Made by a program: the position numbers and the translations under genes. From JAGWBD01 sp965220615 (lineage in GTDB: Bacteria; Chloroflexota; Anaerolineae; Aggregatilineales; Phototrophicaceae), in assembly GCA_965220615.1 (NCBI GenBank), contig CBDCQL010000001.1, positions 434,001 to 498,000 of the forward strand: 64,000 bases of DNA, read 5' to 3'. The notes below the pieces were generated by a model. That model ran no database searches. It was given only the letters and a program-made list of their open reading frames with translations, and was not told the origin of the DNA. Shown one piece after another: positions 41,424 to 50,154 of this stretch. The first letter of the stretch is position 1, and each line of letters begins with the position of its first letter.

Positions 41424-42077
41424 ATGCAGCTGCACTCCGTCAACGTCGGCAAGCCGGTCTCCGTGCCGGCGCGCGGCGGCCTGCTGCGCACCGGCATCTA
41501 CAAACGCCCGGTGACGGGGCGCGTGCGGCTGGGTCCTGTCAACCTTGAGGGCGATGGCCAGGCGGACCTGAAGCATCATGGCGGGCCGCAGCAGGCCGTC
41601 TACGCCTACTCCCGCGACCACTACGCCTGGTGGGCGCAGCAACTGCAGCGCGATGATCTGAGCCCCGGCCACTTCGGCGAAAACCTCACCATCGGCGGCC
41701 TTGATGAAGACGAGGTCTGCATCGGCGACGTCTGGCGCGTGGGGGAGACCCTGCTGCAGGTCAGTCAGCCGCGCATCCCCTGTCACAAGCTGGCGCATCG
41801 CATGGGCCTGCCCGACTTCGTCAGGGCCTTCACGCAGTCCGAACGCTGCGGCTGTTACCTGCGTGTGTTGCAGACGGGTAAGCTGGGCGCCGGCGACAGC
41901 GTCTCACTGACAGAGCGGGAGGAGCAGCCCATGAGCGTGCGCGCCATCTTTCGCCTGCGCCTGCTGCAACCCGATGACCCCGCTGCCACGGAACGCGCCA
42001 GCCGGCTCCCCGGGCTCTCCCCGGAATGGCGTGAGTATTTCGCCGGTCGCCGGCTCGCCATTGCGGGCGACGCCTGA
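41424..42077 (+). CDS. MOSC-domain protein, YiiM-like
   Basis: 217 aa from ATG 41424 behind GGAGCGGAGGT; an ATG 17 bases earlier is in another frame or too close to the preceding stop. MOSC fold with VNLEGDGQADLKHHGGPQQAVY, GHFGENLT, and the conserved sulfur-carrying Cys in QPRIPCHKL. MOSC proteins bind molybdenum cofactor or reduce N-hydroxylated purines (YiiM). A YiiM-type C-terminal 3-alpha extension follows. It probably detoxifies hydroxylamino compounds together with RidA-type housekeeping. Confidence 0.85.
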   Translation: MQLHSVNVGKPVSVPARGGLLRTGIYKRPVTGRVRLGPVNLEGDGQADLKHHGGPQQAVYAYSRDHYAWWAQQLQRDDLSPGHFGENLTIGGLDEDEVCIGDVWRVGETLLQVSQPRIPCHKLAHRMGLPDFVRAFTQSERCGCYLRVLQTGKLGAGDSVSLTEREEQPMSVRAIFRLRLLQPDDPAATERASRLPGLSPEWREYFAGRRLAIAGDA

Positions 42078-42088
42078 AGGAGGAAACC

Positions 42089-42739
42089 ATGGATCGCAGA
42101 CGTCTCGTCATTTCCGCAGTTGTGCTGGTCGCCGTCGTTTTGGTCCTCGTCACACGACCCTGGACCTTTTTCATCAATGATGAAGTCGACGAGGCCTTTC
42201 CCATGTTGAGCGGCGCCGAGCGCGAGAGCGTGCGTGACATGCCGGATGAACAGCTGGAAATCCTGCTTGAAATGGTCGGGGCGGTCGACGATGGCGCTTC
42301 CATGGCCGCCGACACCGCCAGAGCGATGATGGAACCCGACAAGGACATGCAGGATGACATGCCCGACAGCGCGCCGGAGCCGCATCCGCTGCTCAGCGGC
42401 ACCTGGATCGAAATCGACCCGGTGCATCGCGCGGAGGGCAGCGCCACCATCTGGCTGGCCGGCGAGGAGCGCGTCCTGCGCTTCGAAGACTTCCGCGTCA
42501 CCAATGGCCCGCAATTGCACGTGCTGCTGACCAAAAACGTCCCGACCAGCATCTTCGCCGGCGTGGGCGAGAGCGGTGAATACATCGATCTGGGGCCGCT
42601 CAAGGGCAACATCGGTAACCAGAACTACAACATCCCGGCCGAGGTGGACCTGACGGAATACAGGAGCGCGGTGATCTACTGCGTGCCCTTCAACGTGGTC
42701 TTCAGTTCGGCGGAACTGATGGACCCCGGCGGCGGCTGA
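42089..42739 (+). CDS. Membrane-anchored DM13-domain protein
   Basis: 216 aa. One N-terminal membrane anchor (VISAVVLVAVVLVLV), a low-complexity acidic and Met-rich linker (about 70-105), then a DM13 domain with LLSGTWIEIDPVHRAEGSA, VTNGPQLHVLLT, and a late Cys in VIYCVPFNVVFS. DM13 domains are extracytoplasmic and proposed to take part in redox reactions on the cell surface. Function here unknown. It follows the MOSC gene by 11 bases. Confidence 0.82.
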   Translation: MDRRRLVISAVVLVAVVLVLVTRPWTFFINDEVDEAFPMLSGAERESVRDMPDEQLEILLEMVGAVDDGASMAADTARAMMEPDKDMQDDMPDSAPEPHPLLSGTWIEIDPVHRAEGSATIWLAGEERVLRFEDFRVTNGPQLHVLLTKNVPTSIFAGVGESGEYIDLGPLKGNIGNQNYNIPAEVDLTEYRSAVIYCVPFNVVFSSAELMDPGGG

Positions 42740-42757
42740 GCGTCGCGGCCCTGACAG

Positions 42758-43789
42758 CTAGCGCAGCAGAAAGCCCTCGCGCAGGGGGTCGGCGGGGTCG
42801 ATCAGGAAGTCGTGCATGCCGGTGATGGAGGCGCTGCCCCTGACCTCCGGGATGACGGCCGGCAGCGCGCCAACCCGTGTGCGTTCCACGATCCGCACCG
42901 AAAAACGCGAACCGATCAGACTCTCGATCTGCAGCGTCTCGCCCGCAGCCAGTTCGCCGCGCGCGTGATACAGCGCCGCCCGCGAACTGACGCCGGTGCC
43001 CGTCGGGCTGCGGTCCAGTTCGCCCTCGGCGAAGACGCAGGCGTTGCGGCTGTGGACCTCGCTGCCGGCCGGCCGCAGCTCGGTGAAGATCGTGCCGTAG
43101 AGGAAGTTGAGGTCGGGGTCGCCCGCCGGGTGCTCAATGCGCTGCGTCGCCATGATCGCGCGCTTGATGGCCCGGCCGGCGGCGATTAGAGCGTCGCTGT
43201 TGCGCGGCTCCAGCGCCAGACCCGTCTGCGCCATGTCGACCAGGGCGTAGAAGGCGCCGCCAAAGGCGACGTCGCAACGGACGTCGCCCAGGCCGGGCAC
43301 CGCCACGTCCAGGTCCTGCATGAGCACGAAGGAGGGCACGTTCAGGAAGCTGACCGCCGCCACACGCCCGTCCTGCCAGTGAGGCGTGGCCACAATGCGG
43401 CCGGCGGGCGAATCGATGCGTAGCTCCGGCCGACCCGCCGGCATGGTGAACAGGCCGCACTCCAGCCCCACCGTGACCAGGCCGATGATGCCGTGGCCGC
43501 ACATGGTACTGTAGCCCTCGTTGTGCAGGAAGAGTACGCCGAGGTCGCCATCTTCCGTGGCCGGCGGCGTCAGCAGACAGCCGTACATGTCGGCGTGGCC
43601 GCGCGGCTCCCACATCAGGCTGCGCCGCAGGTGATCGTAGTGGCGTCGCGCCGCCTCGCGCCGTTCGAGAATGGTGTCGCCGGCGGGCAGGGGGAAGCCG
43701 CTGCAAATGACGCGCAGGGGCTCGCCGGCGGCGTGCGCGTCGATGGTCCTGACGCGACCCCAGTGGGTCGGCGGTTCCCAGTTGACCAT
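42758..43789 (-). CDS. Proline racemase family, probable trans-3-hydroxy-L-proline dehydratase
   Basis: 343 aa. The first catalytic residue is Cys97 in STMCGHG. The second catalytic site, usually Cys in SPCGTG of racemases and epimerases, is Thr263 here (DRSPTGTG). The Cys/Thr combination is that of trans-3-hydroxy-L-proline dehydratase, which yields pyrroline-2-carboxylate. The substrate-binding segments GGAFYALVD and the TPAF-like GLVTVGLECG region are kept. Cytoplasmic; part of hydroxyproline (collagen-type) catabolism. It is followed upstream by trpS, with only three bases between the genes. Confidence 0.85.
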   Translation of the reverse strand: MVNWEPPTHWGRVRTIDAHAAGEPLRVICSGFPLPAGDTILERREAARRHYDHLRRSLMWEPRGHADMYGCLLTPPATEDGDLGVLFLHNEGYSTMCGHGIIGLVTVGLECGLFTMPAGRPELRIDSPAGRIVATPHWQDGRVAAVSFLNVPSFVLMQDLDVAVPGLGDVRCDVAFGGAFYALVDMAQTGLALEPRNSDALIAAGRAIKRAIMATQRIEHPAGDPDLNFLYGTIFTELRPAGSEVHSRNACVFAEGELDRSPTGTGVSSRAALYHARGELAAGETLQIESLIGSRFSVRIVERTRVGALPAVIPEVRGSASITGMHDFLIDPADPLREGFLLR

Positions 43790-43792
43790 GCT

Positions 43793-44830
43793 TCAGCCTG
43801 CGCCCGGCCAGCGCTGCGCCGGCTCCAGGAAGCCCATCCGGTCCTTCACCGATTTCAGCGTGCGCTCGGAGATCGTCGCCGCGCGTTCGGCGCCGTCGGC
43901 CAGCACCTGTTCCACGTAGCCTGGCTCGGCGCTGATCTCGCGGTAGCGCTCCTGCAGCGGCGCGAGCGTATCGGTCACCGCCGCCACGACCGCCTTCTTC
44001 AGGTCGCCGTAGCCCCTGCCTTCGAATTCCGCCTCGACGGCCGCGCGCTCGCCATGCGTCAACGCCTGGTAGATGGTCAGCAGGTTGTTGACGCCGGCCT
44101 TCTCCGGGTCGTCGCTGAAGCGAATCTCGCGCCCGGAATCGGTGGTGGCGCGCATGATCTTGCGGCGAATGAGGTCCGGCGGATCGAGCAGGAAAATTGC
44201 GTGGTTCTCGCCAGTGGCGCTCTTGCTCATCTTGTTGTTGGGTTCATCAAGGCCCATCACGCGCGCGCCGGTCTCCGGGTTGACCACCTCGGGCAGGGTG
44301 AAGGTCTCGCCGAAGAGGCTGTTGAAGCGCTGGCCGAGGTCGCGCGTCAGCTCGACGTGCTGGCGCTGGTCGTCGCCGACCGGCACGTAGTGCGCCTGGT
44401 AGAGCAGGATGTCGCCGGCCATCAGCACCGGGTAGCTCAGCAACCCGGCGTTGACAGACTCCTCCTGCTGTCGGGCCGCCTTGTCCTTGTACTGCGTCAT
44501 GCGGTTCAGCCAGCCCAGCGGAGTCAGGCAGGTCAACAACCAGGCCAGTTCGGCGTGCGCCGGGTTGTGCGACTGCACGAAAAGGGTCGCCCGCTGCGGG
44601 TCGAGGCCGGCCGCGAGGTAGAGCGCGGTGACTTCCAGGGTGTGTGCGCGCAGCTGGCTGGCGTCGTGCGGCACGGTGATGGCGTGCAGGTCCACGACGC
44701 AGTAGTAGGCGTCGTACTGCTCCTGGAAGCGCACCCACTGCAGCAGCGCGCCGAGGTAGTTGCCGACGTGCAGGTTGCCGGTCGGCTGGATGCCGGAGAG
44801 CACCCGCTTGCTGTGGTTGGCCGTGTCCAT
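43793..44830 (-). CDS. trpS: Tryptophanyl-tRNA synthetase
   Basis: 345 aa from ATG 44830 (MDTANHSKRV). An ATG at 44845 directly touches an AGGAGG sequence and would add five residues; which one is used is not certain. Class I signatures are present: GNLHVGNYLGA (HIGH-type) and NNKMSKSATG (KMSKS). GDDQRQHVELTRD and the C-terminal anticodon-binding helices are intact. It charges tRNA-Trp. A much longer reading from 45130 only translates the opposite strand of the next gene and is rejected. Confidence 0.93.
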   Translation of the reverse strand: MDTANHSKRVLSGIQPTGNLHVGNYLGALLQWVRFQEQYDAYYCVVDLHAITVPHDASQLRAHTLEVTALYLAAGLDPQRATLFVQSHNPAHAELAWLLTCLTPLGWLNRMTQYKDKAARQQEESVNAGLLSYPVLMAGDILLYQAHYVPVGDDQRQHVELTRDLGQRFNSLFGETFTLPEVVNPETGARVMGLDEPNNKMSKSATGENHAIFLLDPPDLIRRKIMRATTDSGREIRFSDDPEKAGVNNLLTIYQALTHGERAAVEAEFEGRGYGDLKKAVVAAVTDTLAPLQERYREISAEPGYVEQVLADGAERAATISERTLKSVKDRMGFLEPAQRWPGAG

Positions 44831-45032
44831 AAGCGCTGTCGCCATCCTCCTGCTGTCCCGTCGCGGCAGTCCGCGCCAGTATACCCCCGCCGCCGAAGCG
44901 TGGCGCAGGGCCAAATCCATCGCGATACAATTGTTTCTTGATTGAGGGACGCCCGCCGTCAGGCAAATCATGCAGGATCCCTGCCGGGCGCCGCGATTTC
45001 TCGCCCTGTCAACGGGTCTGGAGGGAAGGGCA

Positions 45033-46841
45033 ATGAACCCGCGACTGTTCCTGGTACTTGCGCTGGTCCTGCTGCTTGCCATCGGGGCCGCCCACGCCCA
45101 GGACGTGGAACCCTCCTGGATGGAAGTCACCGACCTTGACCTGCAACGGCGCAGTAACCCCTCGCTCCGGCGCGTCCGCGACGACTCCCAACGCCCGGTT
45201 GGTGAGTTGCGTCAATTCAGGATACCCAACGCGCAGGGGGAAAGCGTCATCGTCAATGCTACCCTTGCCCACGTCAGCAACCACGCCTACTTCTACACCT
45301 ACAGTTTTGACCCCGCCAGACATCCGCCGGCCGACTCCCGGACGCTGACAGTCCTTGGCCAGGGATTCGACCAGTCGTACCCCCGCATACTCGGCATCTG
45401 GGGCATCACGGACCCACCCCATATCGAGGGCGACAGGCGGGTTGTGGTCCTTTTCACCTCTGGTGGCGCCACCAGAGGATACTACGCCTCTCGCGTTGAC
45501 ATGCCCCAGGAGCGCAATCGCGGCGGAGGAGAAACCGGCTTCATCAAGATGATTTACAGGGGTCAACGCCGGAGTCCGAATTTGCGGAGTGTTTACCTAG
45601 GAGCGCTGGAACACGAATTCTGGCACATGGTCCATCACAAACGGGGTGGCAACCACGCACGCTGGGTAGAGGAGGGCTTCGCCGTTCTCCACCTTCACCT
45701 GCTGTCTGGCATACCTCCGGGAAGAACTGTTGCAGCCATGTACCTGCAAAACCCGCATGTCCAGATGAACCACCCGGTGCTTCTCCAAAATGTAGAATAC
45801 GGGGGAGCCACGCTCTTTGTTTCCTACCTCTACGAGCGCTTCGGCCTGGACTTCCTGCGTCAGCTTGCCTTCCACCCGCAGCAGGGCCTCGACGCCCTCG
45901 ATGCCCTGCTCGCCGCCCATGGCGCCGGCATCAGCGCCGACGACGTCTTCACCGACTGGGTCATCGCCAACTTCCTGCTCGACAACCGGCGTGAAAACGG
46001 CCGCTTCGGCTATCCCCAACTCTGGACCCCCGATTTGAAACCCGCCAGGCGGCTCCGCTACATTTACGAGCTTCCCTTCACCTACGACCACGTCACCTCG
46101 CCCTACTCCGCCGCTTACTACGAACTCTGGCCCGCCGCCCTGGACAGGTCCCTCCCGCTGCTCTTCCGCTTCAGTCCCGCCGAAGCGCCCCAGGACGCCT
46201 GGCTGCAGCTCGTCCAGGTCCTCCCCAACGCCATCGACGTCCAGCGCTTCAGCGCCAGCCAGCAGGGCGACGGCGCCATCGCCGCCGCCCTCCGCCACGA
46301 CGCCCAGCGCTTCATCCTCGTCGTTTCTCCCTACACCCCCGGCGACCGTCGCCGCAGCGGGCCCGTCTCCTACTCCCTCGCCTTCTCCCAGCAACCAGCC
46401 AACCTCACCCCCTTCACCAGCGCCGCCGCCGGCCAGATCACCAGCCAGAGCGCCGCCGCCGCTGTCGATGCCGCCAGCGTCACCTTCTCCGGTCAGGTCA
46501 ACCAGCCCGCCACCGACCTCGGCGCCCTCGGCCGTATCTACCGCGCCAGCCACGACTCCGGGCCCGCCCTCGTCGTCTACAAATTCGTCTCCCCGGAGCG
46601 CGGTGAACTCGCCTTCTGGGTCACCGGGCAGGAAATCGACGCCGCCGCCGCCGGCTGCGTCAAGGCCAGCGCCGACCGTCGCATCGCCGCCAGCAAGCAG
46701 GCCAACAACAACGTCATTATCGCCATGGGCCCCGACGTCGAAAACAAGACATTCCACGCCATCTTCGATGGCGGTGTCAGCGGCGTCGTCAGCGGCCTCA
46801 CCACCACCTACGACGGCCCGCCCGGCGCAGGTTGCCAGTAG
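45033..46841 (+). CDS. Secreted zinc metalloprotease-like protein
   Basis: 602 aa from ATG 45033 behind GGAGGGAAGGG. Signal peptide MNPRLFLVLALVLLLAIG followed by AHAQD. The zinc motif HExxH is His194-Glu195-Phe-Trp-His198 (LEHEFWHMVHH), with Glu214 in WVEEGFA as probable third ligand, the gluzincin pattern. The C-terminal half contains a repeated beta-type region and a cysteine pair. It is the smaller of two adjacent paralogues; the common part is the protease plus the QDAWLQLVQVLPNAIDVQRF region. Substrate unknown; probably released or surface-bound. Confidence 0.75.
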   Translation: MNPRLFLVLALVLLLAIGAAHAQDVEPSWMEVTDLDLQRRSNPSLRRVRDDSQRPVGELRQFRIPNAQGESVIVNATLAHVSNHAYFYTYSFDPARHPPADSRTLTVLGQGFDQSYPRILGIWGITDPPHIEGDRRVVVLFTSGGATRGYYASRVDMPQERNRGGGETGFIKMIYRGQRRSPNLRSVYLGALEHEFWHMVHHKRGGNHARWVEEGFAVLHLHLLSGIPPGRTVAAMYLQNPHVQMNHPVLLQNVEYGGATLFVSYLYERFGLDFLRQLAFHPQQGLDALDALLAAHGAGISADDVFTDWVIANFLLDNRRENGRFGYPQLWTPDLKPARRLRYIYELPFTYDHVTSPYSAAYYELWPAALDRSLPLLFRFSPAEAPQDAWLQLVQVLPNAIDVQRFSASQQGDGAIAAALRHDAQRFILVVSPYTPGDRRRSGPVSYSLAFSQQPANLTPFTSAAAGQITSQSAAAAVDAASVTFSGQVNQPATDLGALGRIYRASHDSGPALVVYKFVSPERGELAFWVTGQEIDAAAAGCVKASADRRIAASKQANNNVIIAMGPDVENKTFHAIFDGGVSGVVSGLTTTYDGPPGAGCQ

Positions 46842-46911
46842 CCGGAGCAGATGTGAACGATCAGGGACCAGCAAGTGATTGCCCGCTTCCGGCGGGCGGA
46901 CAGGATGCGCC

Positions 46912-49900
46912 ATGAGAACCCGACTGCTTCTCGCCCTCGTCCTGCTCCTCGTCGCCACTGCCACCCACGCCCAAGACATCAAGCCGGCATGGCTGGAGGT
47001 CGCCGACGTCAATCTGCGCCTGCGCGAAGGCCCCTCCACCGACGACGACGTCATCACCCAACTGACGCCGCGCGAGGCCGTCGAGCTGCTGCACCAGGGC
47101 GAGGCCTGGAGTCACATCCGGCGCCAGGACGGCACGGCCGGCTGGGCCCACAACGACTACCTGCTCCCCTGGGACGAGCGCAACCGCCCGGATACCTTGC
47201 GCCGCGTCGGGGAGCGACGGTTGTTTAGGGTGGCTGGCAGTTCGGGAGGCCTGGCACATGCCGAACTGCGCCTCGTCAGCAGCCACAGTTACATTTACAC
47301 AGTTGCTCGCCGAACCAGCGATCCGTTGCCGGATGACGACGCCCTGCTACGACTTGGCCAACGGTTTGACGAGCAAACTTACCGGCAGGCGCTCGATCTC
47401 TGGAACATCAGGAACCCGCCCCACATCGACGGTGACCAGCGCATCCCTGTTCTCGTCGCCTCCGGCTTCGACGAAGGCTCAACTCTGAGTGGCTGGTATT
47501 CCGGGCGCGACGGCATGCCAAACGACGCTGGTTCCGGCACCGGTTTTATCGGTTTGTCAGTGGACAGGGACGAAGAAAGGTTTCTGGGCAAGCTCTTTAC
47601 TGTTTTTTTCAGCGGCGTTGTTGCCCATGAATTCGGACATCTGCTTCATCATCATGTGGGTGACCGCAACGGCGCATCCTGGGTCAGGGAGGGTCTGGCC
47701 ACGTTCACTGCACGCTTCATTGGGCCCGAACTGGATAAAGTCGAGCCAGTACAATTCTATTTGAGTGGCTTCGTCGTGCCCGACACCCAACTCAACCTTC
47801 CGTGGAATCCCTCCTACTACGCAAGCTCGCTCTTCATGACCTATTTGTTCGAACGTTTCGGTGCGGAATTCCTGCGCGATTTTGCTTCGCACCCTCGGCA
47901 GGGCCTGGCAGCACTCGACAGCTTGCTGGGTGAACGCAACGAAGTCTTGCGCGCCGACGATATCTTTGCCGACTGGGTTATCGCCAACTACCTGCTCGAT
48001 GGTCGGCGCGGGGGCGGTCGCTTCGGTTACAAGTCGCCAGATCTCAACACTCACGCCCCACCGGCGCCGCTGAATGAGGTCCGCAGTCTGCCGACCGGTC
48101 TTCGTGATTCCACAGCGCCTTACACTGCCAAATACTACGAACTGCCAATGGGGCAGGAAGGGAGCGTCGCAGACCGGTTATTGCTGGACCTCCGTCTGAA
48201 CATGCCCGAACCCCAGGACGCCTGGCTGCAAGTGGTACAGGTCCTGCCCGACACTATTGACGTGCAACGCTTTCGCGCAAGCGACTATCGCGGCCGGCCC
48301 ATGTTGGCAAGGCTCGATGCAAAAAGGGAACGCATCTTCGTCGTTTTATCACCCTTTACGCCCGGCGAACGGGAACGTACGCGTCCGGTAAGTTTTTCTC
48401 TCGCGTTGCGTGAGCAAGCGCCAGTGGCGGACAGGCGCGCGCAGGTCACCGCTGCCTTGCGCGTCCGCAGAGCCGCGCATCTTGAAGCGGACACCATCGG
48501 CAGACTACGCCCCTGCAGCTTCGTCCAGGTGTTGCAGCGAAATGCGGAATGGAGCCGCGTCCAGGATGAGAGCGGTCTCACAGGCTGGTCACACAATGAC
48601 TACCTCTTCCACCTGGACGCTCCTGGAGCAGGGGCGTCTGCCAGCGCCTGCGCCGGGCTTGTAAGGGCCGCCCATGACGGGGATCTTTCGGCGTTGTTTC
48701 GCCACCTGGCCGCAGGTGCCGACGTCAATGCCTCCGATGCCTTTGGTCGCCATGCCCTGCACGAGGCTGCCATGTGGGGCCATGCTGATGTCGTTGCCAG
48801 TTTGCTGCGGGCCGGTGCCGATGTCCAGCTGCAGGATTCTGCCGGTCAAACTCCACTTGATGAAGCCTTCCGGTCGGGCGACCTCCGCAGCATCCAGCTA
48901 TTGCAAGACGCCGGAGCAGGGTTCGATTTGGCAGACCACGCCAGCCTGCCCCTCTTGATTGAGGCGGCGGGTAGTGGCAACATTTCATTGCTGAACATGA
49001 TCCTTGCAGAGGGACATGACATCAACTGGCACGACGAGGGCGGTCGGACCGCCCTCGCCGCAGCCGCCCTCAACGGCCAGTTTTCGGCGCTCCACCATTT
49101 GCTCGCCAACGAGGCCGCGACAGACATCGCAGATGCGGACGGTCGTTCACCACTAATGCTGGCGGCCGCCCATGGACACATCGGGACACTCCAGCTACTG
49201 CACAGCGCAGGAGCAGAGGTCAACCGGACGGACCGTGAAGGGCACAGTGCCCTGACCCTGGCTGCAGCCAACGGACATACCCTGGCCGTCGCTGCCCTGC
49301 TACTTGGCGGGGAGGCCGACATCCACCATTCGCTGCCGGACACGGGGCGCAACGCCCTGCACCTGGCGGCCGCGGCCGGACACGAGGACGTTTTGGCAAT
49401 GCTCCTGCTCAAGAACATCGACACCCGTGCCAGGGACGCTGGCGGACGTACAGCCCGGCAACTGGCCCTGGCCAACGGGCATGAGCGGGCTGCGCTTTAT
49501 CTGCGTATGGCGCAGACGGCAAGCAGCAATCCCCATGCCCGATTGACGGAAGAAGACATCGGCGCTTTCGTTGCTGCGGCCCATGCCGGTGACCTCGCAG
49601 AAGTCGAAAGGATCCTCGATTCCAGCGGCAGGATATACAACGTTTTCGGCGGGGAACCATTGTCCGCACTTACGAACGCTGCAATATCTGGCCACCAGGA
49701 CGTGGTGTTACGTCTTCTGTTCGCTGGCGCGAACCAGTACATGCCCCGGGACATCGACCGGGATCATCCGATACTCTATTACACGGTCCATAATGGTCAT
49801 GACAAAATCACCGCAATGCTGCTGCTCGGCGGCGCGCCCCCCGTCACCCGTGTTTACACCACCCGCGTGCTCTCGGCACTGTTGTGGGCAGCGGATTTCG

Positions 49901-50148
49901 GCCGGGAGGACATCGTTCACCTGCTGCTCAACATGGGCCTGAATGTGAACCTGCGAAATCATGTGAAAGAAACGCCACTTGAAATTGCAGTAAGAAATCA
50001 ACACGCGTCTATCGTGGAAGTCCTGCTTGCCGCGGGTGCCAACCCGAACCACCGCGACTTTTTCTCCATGCCAATGCTGCATCACGCCAGGCAATCGGGC
50101 AACGAGCAAATCATCAGCCTGCTTCTGGCGGCCGGCGCGGAGGCCTGA
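46912..50148 (+). CDS. Secreted SH3b / zinc metalloprotease / SH3b / ankyrin-repeat protein
   Basis: 1078 aa. Signal peptide (MRTRLLLALVLLLVATATHA). First bacterial SH3 domain at about 25-87 (VNLRLREGPST, GWAHNDYL), protease domain with His239-Glu-Phe-Gly-His243 and Glu260 (WVREGLATF), second SH3 domain at about 505-567 (GWSHNDYLFHL). Then about 15 ankyrin repeats from residue 575 to the end, most with the G-x-TPLxxAA-GH pattern. A zinc protease joined to a long ankyrin array is uncommon in secreted bacterial proteins. Ankyrins bind proteins, SH3b domains bind peptidoglycan or host targets. Possible surface-attached or host-directed protease. Confidence 0.8.
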   Translation: MRTRLLLALVLLLVATATHAQDIKPAWLEVADVNLRLREGPSTDDDVITQLTPREAVELLHQGEAWSHIRRQDGTAGWAHNDYLLPWDERNRPDTLRRVGERRLFRVAGSSGGLAHAELRLVSSHSYIYTVARRTSDPLPDDDALLRLGQRFDEQTYRQALDLWNIRNPPHIDGDQRIPVLVASGFDEGSTLSGWYSGRDGMPNDAGSGTGFIGLSVDRDEERFLGKLFTVFFSGVVAHEFGHLLHHHVGDRNGASWVREGLATFTARFIGPELDKVEPVQFYLSGFVVPDTQLNLPWNPSYYASSLFMTYLFERFGAEFLRDFASHPRQGLAALDSLLGERNEVLRADDIFADWVIANYLLDGRRGGGRFGYKSPDLNTHAPPAPLNEVRSLPTGLRDSTAPYTAKYYELPMGQEGSVADRLLLDLRLNMPEPQDAWLQVVQVLPDTIDVQRFRASDYRGRPMLARLDAKRERIFVVLSPFTPGERERTRPVSFSLALREQAPVADRRAQVTAALRVRRAAHLEADTIGRLRPCSFVQVLQRNAEWSRVQDESGLTGWSHNDYLFHLDAPGAGASASACAGLVRAAHDGDLSALFRHLAAGADVNASDAFGRHALHEAAMWGHADVVASLLRAGADVQLQDSAGQTPLDEAFRSGDLRSIQLLQDAGAGFDLADHASLPLLIEAAGSGNISLLNMILAEGHDINWHDEGGRTALAAAALNGQFSALHHLLANEAATDIADADGRSPLMLAAAHGHIGTLQLLHSAGAEVNRTDREGHSALTLAAANGHTLAVAALLLGGEADIHHSLPDTGRNALHLAAAAGHEDVLAMLLLKNIDTRARDAGGRTARQLALANGHERAALYLRMAQTASSNPHARLTEEDIGAFVAAAHAGDLAEVERILDSSGRIYNVFGGEPLSALTNAAISGHQDVVLRLLFAGANQYMPRDIDRDHPILYYTVHNGHDKITAMLLLGGAPPVTRVYTTRVLSALLWAADFGREDIVHLLLNMGLNVNLRNHVKETPLEIAVRNQHASIVEVLLAAGANPNHRDFFSMPMLHHARQSGNEQIISLLLAAGAEA

Positions 50149-50154
50149 ACACGC

